Part shown: positions 41,103 to 49,915 of the stretch, piece by piece
How positions within the stretch are numbered: position 1 is the first letter of the stretch
Layout of the letters: the number at the start of each line of letters is the position of its first letter
From: Schizochytrium sp. CCTCC M209059
Lineage: Eukaryota > Sar > Bigyra > Thraustochytrida > Thraustochytriidae
Direction of reading: 5' to 3'
Length of the DNA stretch: 64,000 bases
Assembly: GCA_000818945.1 (NCBI GenBank)
Contig: KN805426.1
Location: 124,001-188,000 of the forward strand
Made by a program: the position numbers and the translations under genes
Notes under the pieces: model-generated
Told to the model about the DNA's origin: nothing
The model's input: the letters and a program-made list of their open reading frames with translations, nothing else
Databases searched by the model: none

Positions 41103-42647
41103 ATGGCGAGCGCTCGGAGCGGGCGCCGTCAGCACCTGACAAAGCTGCTTGCAGACTCCACGGATGGCACCGTCGTAGGAAAGCGTGCGGCGCTGCAAAA
41201 GGAGATCAAGAACAAACTCGTGGCAGAATACGCACCGCCGCGGTCTGCGCAAGAGGCACGCGCGTACTTTGAGTCAGGCGTTGAATCTGAGGTGAACGAC
41301 CTCTTCCGGCGATGCCACCGTGCCCGTATCGGTGAGGCGCATTTGCGTGAACTGGAGGACCGCGTACGCGCACTTGCTGTCGACGCACATACCCGACGTC
41401 AGGTCGAGGGGGCGGCAGTACACCGTCATAAATTGACCGCAGCGGCCACTCGAGCATCGACCTCTGAGCAAAAGATGCAAGGCGTGCTCGACCTGCCGCA
41501 AGACGATTTCCAAACGCTCATAGAATATGATCGTGTCAAGCACATGACTGAGGCGCAAAAGCGCGTGCAGGACGAGCTTGCCAGAAAGCGCGCCATCAAG
41601 GATGCACTCGACGAGCAAGTTCGTGACGTGCACGCACGCCGTGAACGTGAGCGCAAAGAGGAAGAAGTCTACGGCCAGAAAATGTACGATGATGCGCGAG
41701 CGTACGAACGCCAGGTCGCTGAGAACAGGCAGCGCGAGCTGGAGCGCTTTCAGCGCGACAAGGAGCTGCGCGAAAAGCAGCTTGCCGCCCGACGTGAGGC
41801 CGAGCAAAAGGCGCGCGAGCGCAAGGACCGCGAAGAAGCCGCGGAGCTCGAGCGGATTCGCGCAGAGCTCGACCGCGAGGAGGCTCGGAGACTCGAGCGA
41901 ATTGCTCAGGAGCAGGCAAACTACGAAGCATTTACGCTCGAGCTTGCCGAGCAGCGCAAGCGTCGCGAAGACGAAAAGAAGCGCCTTTGGGAAGAGGACA
42001 TTCAGCGAAGCAAGGAACACGCCGCCAAGCTTGAGCGCGAGGAGCAGAACCGCCTCAAGCATCTTGACATGCTCAAGCAAAAGGCTTCCTCGAACCAGCA
42101 ACAATTTCTCCTCGCCACTGCCGATGCTCGCGCCCGTGAAGTTGCAGACCAGGAGCGGATTGATCGCGTTCAAAAGCAGCGACGCGAGGCAGATCAGGCG
42201 CGTGCTGCAAAGCTTGCTGATGCGCGCAAAAAGGCCAGTGAGGACGCACAACGCGTGAATCAGGAGCTCATCGCTGTCAAGATGGAGGCGAAGCGGCAGG
42301 AGCGCATTGAATTTCACGAGTCTGCCAAGGTCGCAAAGGATCTTGCCGCGCAGCAACGCCAGATCGATCTCGAGGCCAAACGAAGACAGCTGCAGAACGC
42401 GCAAGATCTTCGCGATGCTCTTGATCGCCAGGTGGAGGAGAAACGCGCATCCGAGGAGGACGTGCCCACGCGCATGTCCGCCGCCGAGGCGAAGATCAAC
42501 ATTGACAGATTTCAGGCCATTTCTCGAGATCCTGAGGTCCACGAGCTTGTCAAGCGGACATTCAAGCCACACGCGCGGGCGATTCTCAAGGCGGCGAAGG
42601 CCGAGCGCAAGCAAGAGACGCGCGTGAGGACCTCGTACTATCACTAG
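41103..42647 (+). CDS. Trichohyalin-plectin-homology-like coiled-coil protein
   Basis: 514 residues from the ATG at 41103 (open frame extends to 41055 in GC-rich leader sequence). After a basic N-terminus (ASARSGRRQHLTKLL) come charged coiled coils covering about residues 100-480, with repeated RERERKEEE, RKRREDEKKRLWEED and EREEQNRLK patterns. This composition and spacing resemble the TPH domain found in ciliary microtubule inner proteins such as CFAP45, CFAP53 and MNS1. The C-terminus is basic and ends in a Tyr-Tyr-His tail. A role in the axoneme fits the presence of DNAI7 in the same window, but coiled coils give weak homology signals, so I give no gene name. Confidence 0.78.
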   Translation: MASARSGRRQHLTKLLADSTDGTVVGKRAALQKEIKNKLVAEYAPPRSAQEARAYFESGVESEVNDLFRRCHRARIGEAHLRELEDRVRALAVDAHTRRQVEGAAVHRHKLTAAATRASTSEQKMQGVLDLPQDDFQTLIEYDRVKHMTEAQKRVQDELARKRAIKDALDEQVRDVHARRERERKEEEVYGQKMYDDARAYERQVAENRQRELERFQRDKELREKQLAARREAEQKARERKDREEAAELERIRAELDREEARRLERIAQEQANYEAFTLELAEQRKRREDEKKRLWEEDIQRSKEHAAKLEREEQNRLKHLDMLKQKASSNQQQFLLATADARAREVADQERIDRVQKQRREADQARAAKLADARKKASEDAQRVNQELIAVKMEAKRQERIEFHESAKVAKDLAAQQRQIDLEAKRRQLQNAQDLRDALDRQVEEKRASEEDVPTRMSAAEAKINIDRFQAISRDPEVHELVKRTFKPHARAILKAAKAERKQETRVRTSYYH

Positions 42648-42826
42648 GAAAGCATGTGCGTTCATTCATTGATGTTATCTTTTGTTCCTTGAATTCTTTT
42701 CTTTGTATTGTCCACTTGTCGTTCTTGTCGAGTCACTCCATTCTTGTGCATGACTTCGAAAATCCTAACAAGGTATTTTTTCTTTCTTTCTTTGTTTGTT
42801 TGTTTGTTTGTTTGTATTTACTACTC

Positions 42827-43552
42827 TTATTGCTTGCCCTGCGCTGCCACTTCGAGACTTTCCAGACGCTGCATAATGAGCCCCAGCTGCTCCGACACCT
42901 TTGACTCAAGCGCGGCAACGCGGTCGTTGAGCGTTTGCATCGATTGCTGCACGAACTTGCCCATCACGTCGAGTTCGAGGTTGACCTCCTGACCAATGTC
43001 CTTTTGAGGGATAATGACCGCCGTCTGCGTATGGGCCACGAGCATAAAGTTAAAGGTGTTTGCAGCAGGGTCGACATCGCACACGGTGAGAGAGGTTCCA
43101 TCGATCGCGATGAACCCCTTGTGGACAATGCCTCCTTGGAGCTCTGGAGGAACCTCGACGGTGATCCAGAGCGAGTCACCCTCCTGGACCTTTTTGACGA
43201 TCTTGCCCGTTCCGTCCACATGTCCCTGCACATAGTGGCCCGAGTTCCGGTCGTTCATTTTCGCGGCACGCTCGACGTTGACCGGATCGCCAGGCTTGAG
43301 TTTCACGAGGTTGGTCCTTCGAATAGTCTCGGGCGCCACGCCAAAGGTCACCGTGGACTCGTCAAAGGCTGTGGCCGTGAGGCAAACGCCGTTGATGCTG
43401 ATGGACGCGCCAAGGTAGCAACCGTCGAGGGCCACCTTGCACTCCACGACCAGCACGTACCCGGTCCCCGTCGACCCATCCCAGAGCTCGAGGCCGTCCT
43501 GCTCGCCCATGCTGACGACCTTGCCCATCTCCTCCACGATGCCGGTAAACAT
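42827..43552 (-). CDS. Riboflavin synthase, alpha chain
   Basis: 241 residues. The start MFTGIVEEMGKV is the canonical riboflavin synthase N-terminus. Two lumazine-binding repeats are visible. The first (about 1-97) has SINGVCLTAT. The second (about 98-202) has GHVDGTGKI and IDGTSLTVCDVD. The enzyme dismutates two 6,7-dimethyl-8-ribityllumazine molecules to riboflavin and a pyrimidinedione, the last step of riboflavin synthesis. An unusual coiled tail of about 38 residues (TLNDRVAALESKVSEQLG) follows the second repeat, where bacterial enzymes end; it could mediate oligomerisation. There is no clear targeting peptide. It is convergent with the coiled-coil gene, 179 bp away. Confidence 0.96.
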   Translation of the reverse strand: MFTGIVEEMGKVVSMGEQDGLELWDGSTGTGYVLVVECKVALDGCYLGASISINGVCLTATAFDESTVTFGVAPETIRRTNLVKLKPGDPVNVERAAKMNDRNSGHYVQGHVDGTGKIVKKVQEGDSLWITVEVPPELQGGIVHKGFIAIDGTSLTVCDVDPAANTFNFMLVAHTQTAVIIPQKDIGQEVNLELDVMGKFVQQSMQTLNDRVAALESKVSEQLGLIMQRLESLEVAAQGKQ

Positions 43553-44055
43553 GGTATTCCACGCGCACGACTCGACTCGACTTTACTTCGCTTCGCTTCG
43601 CTTGACTTGACTCGCTCTGGTCTGTTCGGGCCTCGCCTTGCGGTGCTTCTTCTGCTTCTCCAGCCTGCGCGCTCGAGCAGCGTCTTTGCCGCCGCTGCTC
43701 TGAAGCACCGCCCTGGTCGGTCGGGAAGATGTAAAACACCACCGCACGCCGCCTTCTGAAATATGATATGTGATGTGAGACTAGCCTATGTCAGGTGATG
43801 CATGTAATGTAATGACTGTGATGGGAGATGCTCTGAAGCAGCATTGCTTCGTAACAATACGCTTCGTAGCGATAAAACAACAATATGTATTCCTCGGTAC
43901 CAACGTAGTTTACCAAAATCGTAACGCAGCTGAGGCAAAGAATAATGTATCAATTTTTCATTCACTTTGAAATCAAATGAGGCCGTGGCCTAGCCTTTTC
44001 GATCATCGATGGTAAAGCACGTCAGGTACTCACGGACAGCCACAACATTGATGGA
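43553..44055. other. Intergenic region
   Basis: 503 bases upstream of riboflavin synthase (minus) and downstream of the next minus-strand gene. GACTC/CTTCG short repeats (43565-43615) lie near the riboflavin synthase start. No gene seen. Confidence 0.45.
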
Positions 44056-46413
44056 CTAATCGAGCTGTTGCCTGCGACGCGCAAAGTCGTGTACGAGCGC
44101 GCGGTACCGTTGTGGAGACAGCGTCTGGGCAGCAGAGTCCGATGCAAGTTGCTGAATCCCAAATGTCCATGCGAGAGCCTGGGTTTCCGAAGGCGCCACG
44201 AGCTGAAGTGTGATGCCATTCTGCAGCTCCATAAAGAAGCAGCAGCCTAGGGAAGCCTCCGCAGAGCCAAGTCCACCCGAGCGTGAGGAAACTTCAGAGA
44301 GGCCCATTTCCACGCGATCCACCATCGTGAGAGCAAAAGACTCTTGGAGCTCGAAATCAACTTCACTCGAAATGCAAACATGTGCCTCGTCTTCGCTCAA
44401 TTCGTAGACGCACGCGCGTGGCGGCAGAGAGGTCTTGCCGTGATAAACAATTTCAAGCATGGAGCAAGGCTCCTTGAGGCTCATGATAGCCTTGTCTGCA
44501 ATGTATTCCTCTTCCTCATCGATCTCATCTGCATTTTGCGCGTCCTGGAACCCCGTGCTTGCGTCGTCAGCAAGCCTATCCTGATCAGTCTCAGCAGCTT
44601 CGTCGTTCGCGAGCGCGCCTGGGCGAGGCCCGGCCAAGGTTTTGACGGGACTCATTACAGTAGTCAAAGGGTCCTCTGCGATGGCCCCCTCGCTTGACAT
44701 GTCAGCCCGCAGCCGACTCAAATACGCGGCGCTGCTACAAATTTGATCGATAAACTCCCAAATCATGGTAATCTCACCCCGGCAAGAGGCGAGCTCGTCT
44801 ACAATGGAGGCCATCTCCATGCAGCGCGTCCGCAAAGCAGCTGACCCATCTCGAAGAAGAGCTTCGCGTGCGAGGGTTTCTTCAACGCGCATGGTCAAAT
44901 TTTGCAAGGCGCTAATGCGCAGACACACCCAGGCAACCTTGTCCGCATCACAGCGCGCCAGACGATGTGCACGAAAGTCCTGCAAGGGTATCGCGTACCA
45001 TTCTGAGGCCTTGACGCAACTGAAATCCATTCCTCGCAGCGCGTTGGCGCACATGGTGAGACGATCAATTGGCGAACTCAACTGGGCGGCTTTACCCGCC
45101 TGCATAATTTCACCCAACTCGAGATTCGACTGCGCCACGAGGATGGCTACGTGCGCAAGCGCAGCGAGTTCGTCCCCACGTAACGTAGCCAGGCCACAGA
45201 GTTCGCCGCGCTCACACTGATCCGGGCTTGGAACCTTGGTCTTGAGAAGTGCCCGCAAGACGCCCGCGGGAAGGCCTTCCCGGCTAACGGCAGCTGCGTC
45301 ATCGTCGCGCTCGAGCGCCACGAGGCGCGGAACGAGCCAAGCTTCAACAAGAAACCGCTCGGGTGAGATGTCGGTGTCGGCTGCGGATGCTGCCACAAGT
45401 TGAGCCACGCGGCGAATCGTCGGCGGCGCGTGCAAGACCCAGTCTGAAGGGGACAACTCGAGGCTTTCTCGTCTGCATGCCTCAGGCCCCACCGCCCCGC
45501 CAAGGCCGCAGTCCTCGCGGGCGGCCACGGCCTCGAGAACGTACCATGCAGAAGCCTTGCCGATCTCGGTCGAGCTCACGGCAATGAGGACATGAGCAAG
45601 CCACTCGAGGAGCACGGTCTCTGATATTGCCAGAGGGTGTAAGACGCTTTGCACAAGGCATTGTGCAACTTTTCGAATGAGGCCGCGGTTACTTTGTGCC
45701 GATGTTGCGAGGACGCGCAGCACGTGCAAACGCGCGCGATGGGAGCGCTGGAGCGTGAAGATGAGCTCGCCGAGGACTCGCGCAAGATCTGTGCGAATGA
45801 CACTCATGTTGCCTCCTCCTCCGCGTCCGTCGCTGCCGCCACGACGCCTCACGACGCAAATGTGGAGAATAGCCCGCAAACGTGCGAGATTTTGCCAGGG
45901 TTCGCGCACGTCGCTGACACGCGGAAGCCTCTTTCGATTTCTCTTTCGTCCTCCAGGTGCGATTGTCGGTGGTAATGGCGGAAGGGACGTCTGAGGCGAC
46001 GGGGGCTGCTCAAGCGAGGCCCAGAGTCCGTGTACGCCATCCTCAAGCCTTGCATACCAGTGACAAACATCCAGCGCTTCGGTGTCGCTCGACGTTGCAG
46101 AAGGCTCAGCCTGGATGCTTCGAGTGGAACTTTGGTTCGCGAGCTTTGAACGGTTGGTTTTGGGGAAAGAATCGCCGTCTTGGCGAGCCTCATGCACCCC
46201 GGCACGAGTGGCCGCAGCTGCGGCAGCCTCGGCCTGAATATCGGCGATTCTTGCACGCAGAGTTGCCGCTGCGAAGAGCGGTCGGAGCTCGTATTCGCGC
46301 ACGTCCTCCATCTCACCAACATCATGCTCCCAGGGAAACCTGTCCAGGTCCCAGGCCTCCCAAGACTGCACCCTGCGCCGGAAACGCCCGTCCGCACGCG
46401 GGGCCTCGTCCAT
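44056..46413 (-). CDS. Unidentified helical protein with PH-like C-terminal domain
   Basis: 785 residues from the ATG at 46413 (MDEAPRADGRF). The open frame continues to 46929 but reads as UTR-like low complexity and overlaps the DRG1 gene end, so I chose the inner start. The central half (about 200-560) is a series of amphipathic helices suggestive of an armadillo/HEAT-like solenoid (VLGELIFTLQRSHRARLHVL, LLEWLAHVLIAVSSTEIG). The last ~110 residues fit a PH-like fold, from LEIVYHGKTSLPPRACVYEL to a final helix with the conserved Trp (ALAWTFGIQQLAS). An ELMO-type solenoid plus PH order comes to mind, but I see no ELMO core motif. It may be a membrane-recruited adaptor; the function is unknown. 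Confidence 0.72.
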   Translation of the reverse strand: MDEAPRADGRFRRRVQSWEAWDLDRFPWEHDVGEMEDVREYELRPLFAAATLRARIADIQAEAAAAAATRAGVHEARQDGDSFPKTNRSKLANQSSTRSIQAEPSATSSDTEALDVCHWYARLEDGVHGLWASLEQPPSPQTSLPPLPPTIAPGGRKRNRKRLPRVSDVREPWQNLARLRAILHICVVRRRGGSDGRGGGGNMSVIRTDLARVLGELIFTLQRSHRARLHVLRVLATSAQSNRGLIRKVAQCLVQSVLHPLAISETVLLEWLAHVLIAVSSTEIGKASAWYVLEAVAAREDCGLGGAVGPEACRRESLELSPSDWVLHAPPTIRRVAQLVAASAADTDISPERFLVEAWLVPRLVALERDDDAAAVSREGLPAGVLRALLKTKVPSPDQCERGELCGLATLRGDELAALAHVAILVAQSNLELGEIMQAGKAAQLSSPIDRLTMCANALRGMDFSCVKASEWYAIPLQDFRAHRLARCDADKVAWVCLRISALQNLTMRVEETLAREALLRDGSAALRTRCMEMASIVDELASCRGEITMIWEFIDQICSSAAYLSRLRADMSSEGAIAEDPLTTVMSPVKTLAGPRPGALANDEAAETDQDRLADDASTGFQDAQNADEIDEEEEYIADKAIMSLKEPCSMLEIVYHGKTSLPPRACVYELSEDEAHVCISSEVDFELQESFALTMVDRVEMGLSEVSSRSGGLGSAEASLGCCFFMELQNGITLQLVAPSETQALAWTFGIQQLASDSAAQTLSPQRYRALVHDFARRRQQLD

Positions 46414-46784
46414 GACGACCGCCTCGGCTCTACACAATCTCGCAGCGCAGCCTTCGAGGCTGCTTGGGGTGCGTGGCTGCCCGAAAGCGAGCGAGGAGTG
46501 ACACACGCACGCAGAGAGAGATAGAGAGATAGAGATCAAGCGCGACTGTCGCCGTTGCCGCCGCTGCCCCTGGGGTCGTGACCGTCGCGCTGGCGTTGAG
46601 TCGAAGTGTTTTTCATTTTGTAGTGCCTGCCTTTCATCATCGAGGTGCAGACTGAAGATCCTCAGAAAGGAAAAAAAGGTAAAGAACAAGAGAAGCAAAA
46701 GCGAAAGGAAAAAGAAAAAAACGCTCACCAACTTGCAAGGAGCACTGGCCGCTGCGACCACGTCCATGTCCATAGATTTGATGT
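46414..46784. other. Intergenic region
   Basis: 371 bases between the PH-like gene and the 3' end of DRG1 (both minus). Contains AGAGATAGAG repeats (46514-46535) and an A/G-rich run (46665-46720) that is a polypyrimidine tract on minus. No gene seen. Confidence 0.45.
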
Positions 46785-47894
46785 TTATACCTTTTTGATA
46801 ATCTGCACGACGTCCTCGTCCTGAAGAACGTGGCTGAGACCGACAATCTGCGGCTGATGGCGCACGCTGTTGCCCCAGACACGAGCATGCTTGAACTCCT
46901 TGGCAAGAGTTCTGTGCAGACGCATGCAAAAGGCCTCGACCGTAGGGTTCTTTTGATGAAGAATGACGGGCGCGGATAGATCAGGAATCTGACCCTTTGG
47001 TTTCGTATAGATACGAATCATGTTGAGCATGGACCAGGTCGTCTCGAGAAGCTCATCAAAGTTCCATTCGTCCTTGGCGCTAATGGGCACATAGTGCGGC
47101 ACCTGGCTGAGGAGTTCGAGTTCCTCCATGGTGATGGCGTCGATCTTGTTGAGCACGTAAATGCAGGGCATATAGACAATGTTGCCCTCGAGGACGTCGA
47201 TGAGCTGGTCCGGCGTGCAGTCCTCGCGCAAGACGACGTCGCAGTTGTGAATTTTGTACTCGCGGAGAATGGCCGTGACGGTCTCGAGATCCAGGTTGCG
47301 CGGCTTCTCTGACATGGTGTTTGTGAACGCAATGCCACCCTTGTCCTTTTTGCGCACGAGCATGCCTGGCGGCTTCGCGTTGAGTCGAATGTTGAAGCCG
47401 TACAGCTCCTTCTCGATGATCTTCTTGTGCGTCATGGGCTTCGAGGCATCGAGCACGATGTACAACATGTTGCAGGTTCGCGCCGTGGCGATGACTTGGC
47501 GACCACGACCCTTGCCGTCCTTGGCACCCTCAATAATACCGGGGAGATCGATCATTTGGATCTTGGCTCCTTTGTAGTGCAGCTGGCCTGGGGTCGCAAC
47601 GAGCGTGGTAAACTCGTAGCTTGCGGCCTCTGAAAAGGTGCCGGTTAATTTCGTCAGCAAGGTTGACTTGCCGACGGATGGAAACCCAACGAATCCGATG
47701 CGCGTGTCACCAGACTTGGCCACATCGAAGCCGTCGCCGCCGCCACCGCCGCCTGACTTGCCGCCGATGAGAAGCTCTGTCCGCAGTTTGGCGAGCTTGG
47801 CCTTGAGGAGGCCCAAGTGCTTGGCTGTGGCCTTGTTTTTCTGAGTACGGGCCATCTCCTCCTCAATCTCGGCAATCTTCTGTGCGACCGACAT
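46785..47894 (-). CDS. DRG1: Developmentally regulated GTP-binding protein DRG1 (Rbg1)
   Basis: 369 residues, nearly the length of human DRG1. The N-terminus KIAEIEEEMARTQKNKATAK is the hallmark of the family. G motifs are clear: G1 GFPSVGKST (about 70-78), G3 DLPGIIEGAKDGKGRG (about 117-132) and G4 NKID (249-252). A C-terminal TGS domain (about 293-368) ends ...DEDVVQIIKK. The Gly run after LLIGGKS is longer than usual, encoded by GCC repeats on plus. DRG1 is a cytosolic OBG-type GTPase that associates with ribosomes and relieves stalled translation, working with a DFRP1/Tma46 partner. All residues needed for GTP binding appear present. Confidence 0.97.
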   Translation of the reverse strand: MSVAQKIAEIEEEMARTQKNKATAKHLGLLKAKLAKLRTELLIGGKSGGGGGGDGFDVAKSGDTRIGFVGFPSVGKSTLLTKLTGTFSEAASYEFTTLVATPGQLHYKGAKIQMIDLPGIIEGAKDGKGRGRQVIATARTCNMLYIVLDASKPMTHKKIIEKELYGFNIRLNAKPPGMLVRKKDKGGIAFTNTMSEKPRNLDLETVTAILREYKIHNCDVVLREDCTPDQLIDVLEGNIVYMPCIYVLNKIDAITMEELELLSQVPHYVPISAKDEWNFDELLETTWSMLNMIRIYTKPKGQIPDLSAPVILHQKNPTVEAFCMRLHRTLAKEFKHARVWGNSVRHQPQIVGLSHVLQDEDVVQIIKKV

Positions 47895-48318
47895 CGTGCC
47901 TGCTTACGTGTTGGCCTTCTTGCTTTCTCCCCCTTTTTCCGCCCTTCCCGGCAAGCAGATGTCGCGCCTCTCGCGCTTTTCTTGCCGCGTCTCCGCCTCG
48001 CTGGGCCCACAAGCCACAAACGTCAAGCGGTTTGCTTGCTCTCGCGCGCGGCCACTCGCCCGAGGGGAGCGAGGAGAAGAGTGCGTCGCCGCGCCCGTTC
48101 GCTAGCTGGCCAGCGAGTAGGCTCTGCGCCCCGGCGTGTCTGCTCACCGCACCGCGGCCCCGTCTTTCGGTCTTTTGATAGAGAGGGTCTGCGTTCGTGG
48201 CCGCCGCGAGCTCGCAGTAAATGCCCCAATTGAATAGACCGCTTTAGCTTTTTTACATTTTTTTTTAAATGACCGGCGTCGTTGCGCCGACCACGTTCGC
48301 CCCGCGCAGCGTCCTTTA
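47895..48318. other. Intergenic region, upstream of DRG1
   Basis: Should contain the DRG1 promoter. It is rich in CTT/GCC and marks the boundary between the housekeeping part and the decayed part of the window. No gene seen. Confidence 0.45.
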
Positions 48319-49620
48319 TCATTGCTGATTGTCAGGCTCTGTGGTGGGAACGCGGACGGAAATGTTTATGATATGGACGCCTTTGGTTTCCCCAGTGACG
48401 TCGAATTGAGCAGCTACAAGGCCACCTCGTTCTCGCCACTTCTCCCTCGTGCACCCTACCGGCGCGGTGAACACACCATATCCCTCATCGTCCACGAAGC
48501 ACTCGGTGCCTTGCTCGGATTGTGCAATGTAGATCTCATCAATGGGGGTCTCGTGTCCCTTACTATTTTCATCAAAGTTGGGACGCAACTCAATTGTGTT
48601 CCTGAATTTATTTTCCTTCGAATCTCGCTAAGCTGAACCCAGCATGCAGAATTTTGACGCGCTAAAACTGGTTTCCTGCTCGTTCGCTTTATTCTCCGAA
48701 CCACACAGCGATATTTCCATTGAACGGAGCTTCGTCGAGAACCTTGTTGAAATGATTCACGAGGCCCGATTTGGAATTGTTTTAGCGCAGAAGTGCCTCT
48801 TGAAATCATCCCGCACTTCGTAGCAGCAATCGGCGCTTGAATCATTGCAGATGGGCTCCATGGCGTCGAGGAAGATACCGACCGCCTCAATGAAAGTATC
48901 GCGCGCGTAGGGGTCGTCGCTCCCTGGCACTTGCCGTGTGCCCTGAGTTTCCCTCCGGAAAAGTCCTTGTTTTCATCAGGAAGTTCCCTCTCGAGCATTG
49001 CGATCAGGAGAAAAGCCTCCGGGACGCCGTCGTCCACAGCAACGCGAATGGCGTCGAAGTCTGCCTTCCAGGATTGTTGGCACGGTCCCGCCGAGGCGCT
49101 GGCTAGGCGCTGCTCGGCTTGCGCTCTTCCAGCTTCGCTTCTGGCTGATCCGTTTCCCATTCGCGTCTGATCTGCGCGACGATGGGCTTCATGAGCCCGG
49201 AAAGATCTTTGCGGCGCGCGTCTTGACCCTCGGTGGATTCCGAGCGAAGAAGAATGCGGAGACGCTCCGTGAACTCCTTGGTCGTGTTGTCGAAGCCGAG
49301 GTCATCATCGTTGTGCATCCCGCCGCAGGCCTTCGCTTCGTGGTCGTCGCGCTCATTCTTCTTCTGTTCGAGCTCGGAGGCCTCGTCCGCCGGCGCGAAG
49401 ATACTTTGCGCTGCTTTCCGACTCTCGCTCACCTTGTCCGCTGCAGCGAGGTTCGCGGGGTCGGTCTTGCTCGCGACGCGCCGGGCGCCGCCATCGCGCA
49501 TCGCCTCCGAGCTCGAGGCCCCTCGCGGAAAGCGCCGATTGGATCAGCTGTTTGGCTTGCTTGACAGTGAGTGCGGCATCGCACGTCATTGCGGGGAGTG
49601 TCGGCGGCTGCCTTCCCATC
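48319..49620 (-). pseudogene. Frame-broken protein remnant, family unknown
   Basis: On minus, protein-like stretches follow each other but switch frame at least four times. They are a helical piece (TVKQAKQLIQSALSARGLEL), a charged piece (49501-49103, with FTERLRILLRSESTEG), a piece with FDAIRVAVDDGVPEAFLLIA (49160-48920), a Cys-containing piece (DTFIEAVGIFLDAMEPICND, about 48910-48790) and a last open piece of 89 codons (48588-48319, with EIYIAQSEQGTECFVDDEG). A stop interrupts the fourth-to-fifth transition. This pattern suggests a decayed gene. An alternative is a multi-exon gene whose introns I could not place. I do not recognise the family. Confidence 0.5.
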
Positions 49621-49795
49621 CCGACTTGCCTGCTTGCTTGCCCGCTCGCTCCGGTCGTTGCACGTACTGGCGTCGCCGCTCTCGCGCGCGTCCGGGCTTT
49701 GCCGAACGAAGAAGATCGCGCCCATCTGCCTTTTCAAGGTTCCAAATGGGTCCCAGGCGCGATCACTCGTGGAGAACGAGCATGTGTGCTAGACG

Positions 49796-49873
49796 TTTTC
49801 TACTAAAAACAACATCGTGGTAATGTACACTATAGATTTTTCCTACTGAAAACAAGACCATGGTAATGTTCAC
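49796..49873. repeat. Imperfect 35-bp direct repeat before the ARM gene
   Basis: Copies 49796-49830 and 49838-49873 share TTTTC-CTACT-AAAACAA and end in TGGTAATGT-CAC. They lie within 120 bp of the start codon and could be paired regulatory elements or an insertion footprint. Confidence 0.75.
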
Positions 49874-49915
49874 TCAACCTCGAACGGGCCCCGCACATGC
49901 AGCAAATTCGCAATC

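Noticed and set aside
41274..42665. 463-codon minus-strand Leu-rich frame
   Set aside because: Mirror of the Glu/Arg/Lys coiled-coil codons on plus; not a real membrane protein.
42935..43759. 274-codon plus-strand frame opposite riboflavin synthase
   Set aside because: Shadow of the well-supported minus-strand enzyme.
46414..46929. 172-codon N-terminal extension of the PH-like gene, with a hydrophobic Phe/Leu run
   Set aside because: The run is encoded by an A/G-rich UTR tract, and the extension overlaps the DRG1 end; the inner ATG is better.
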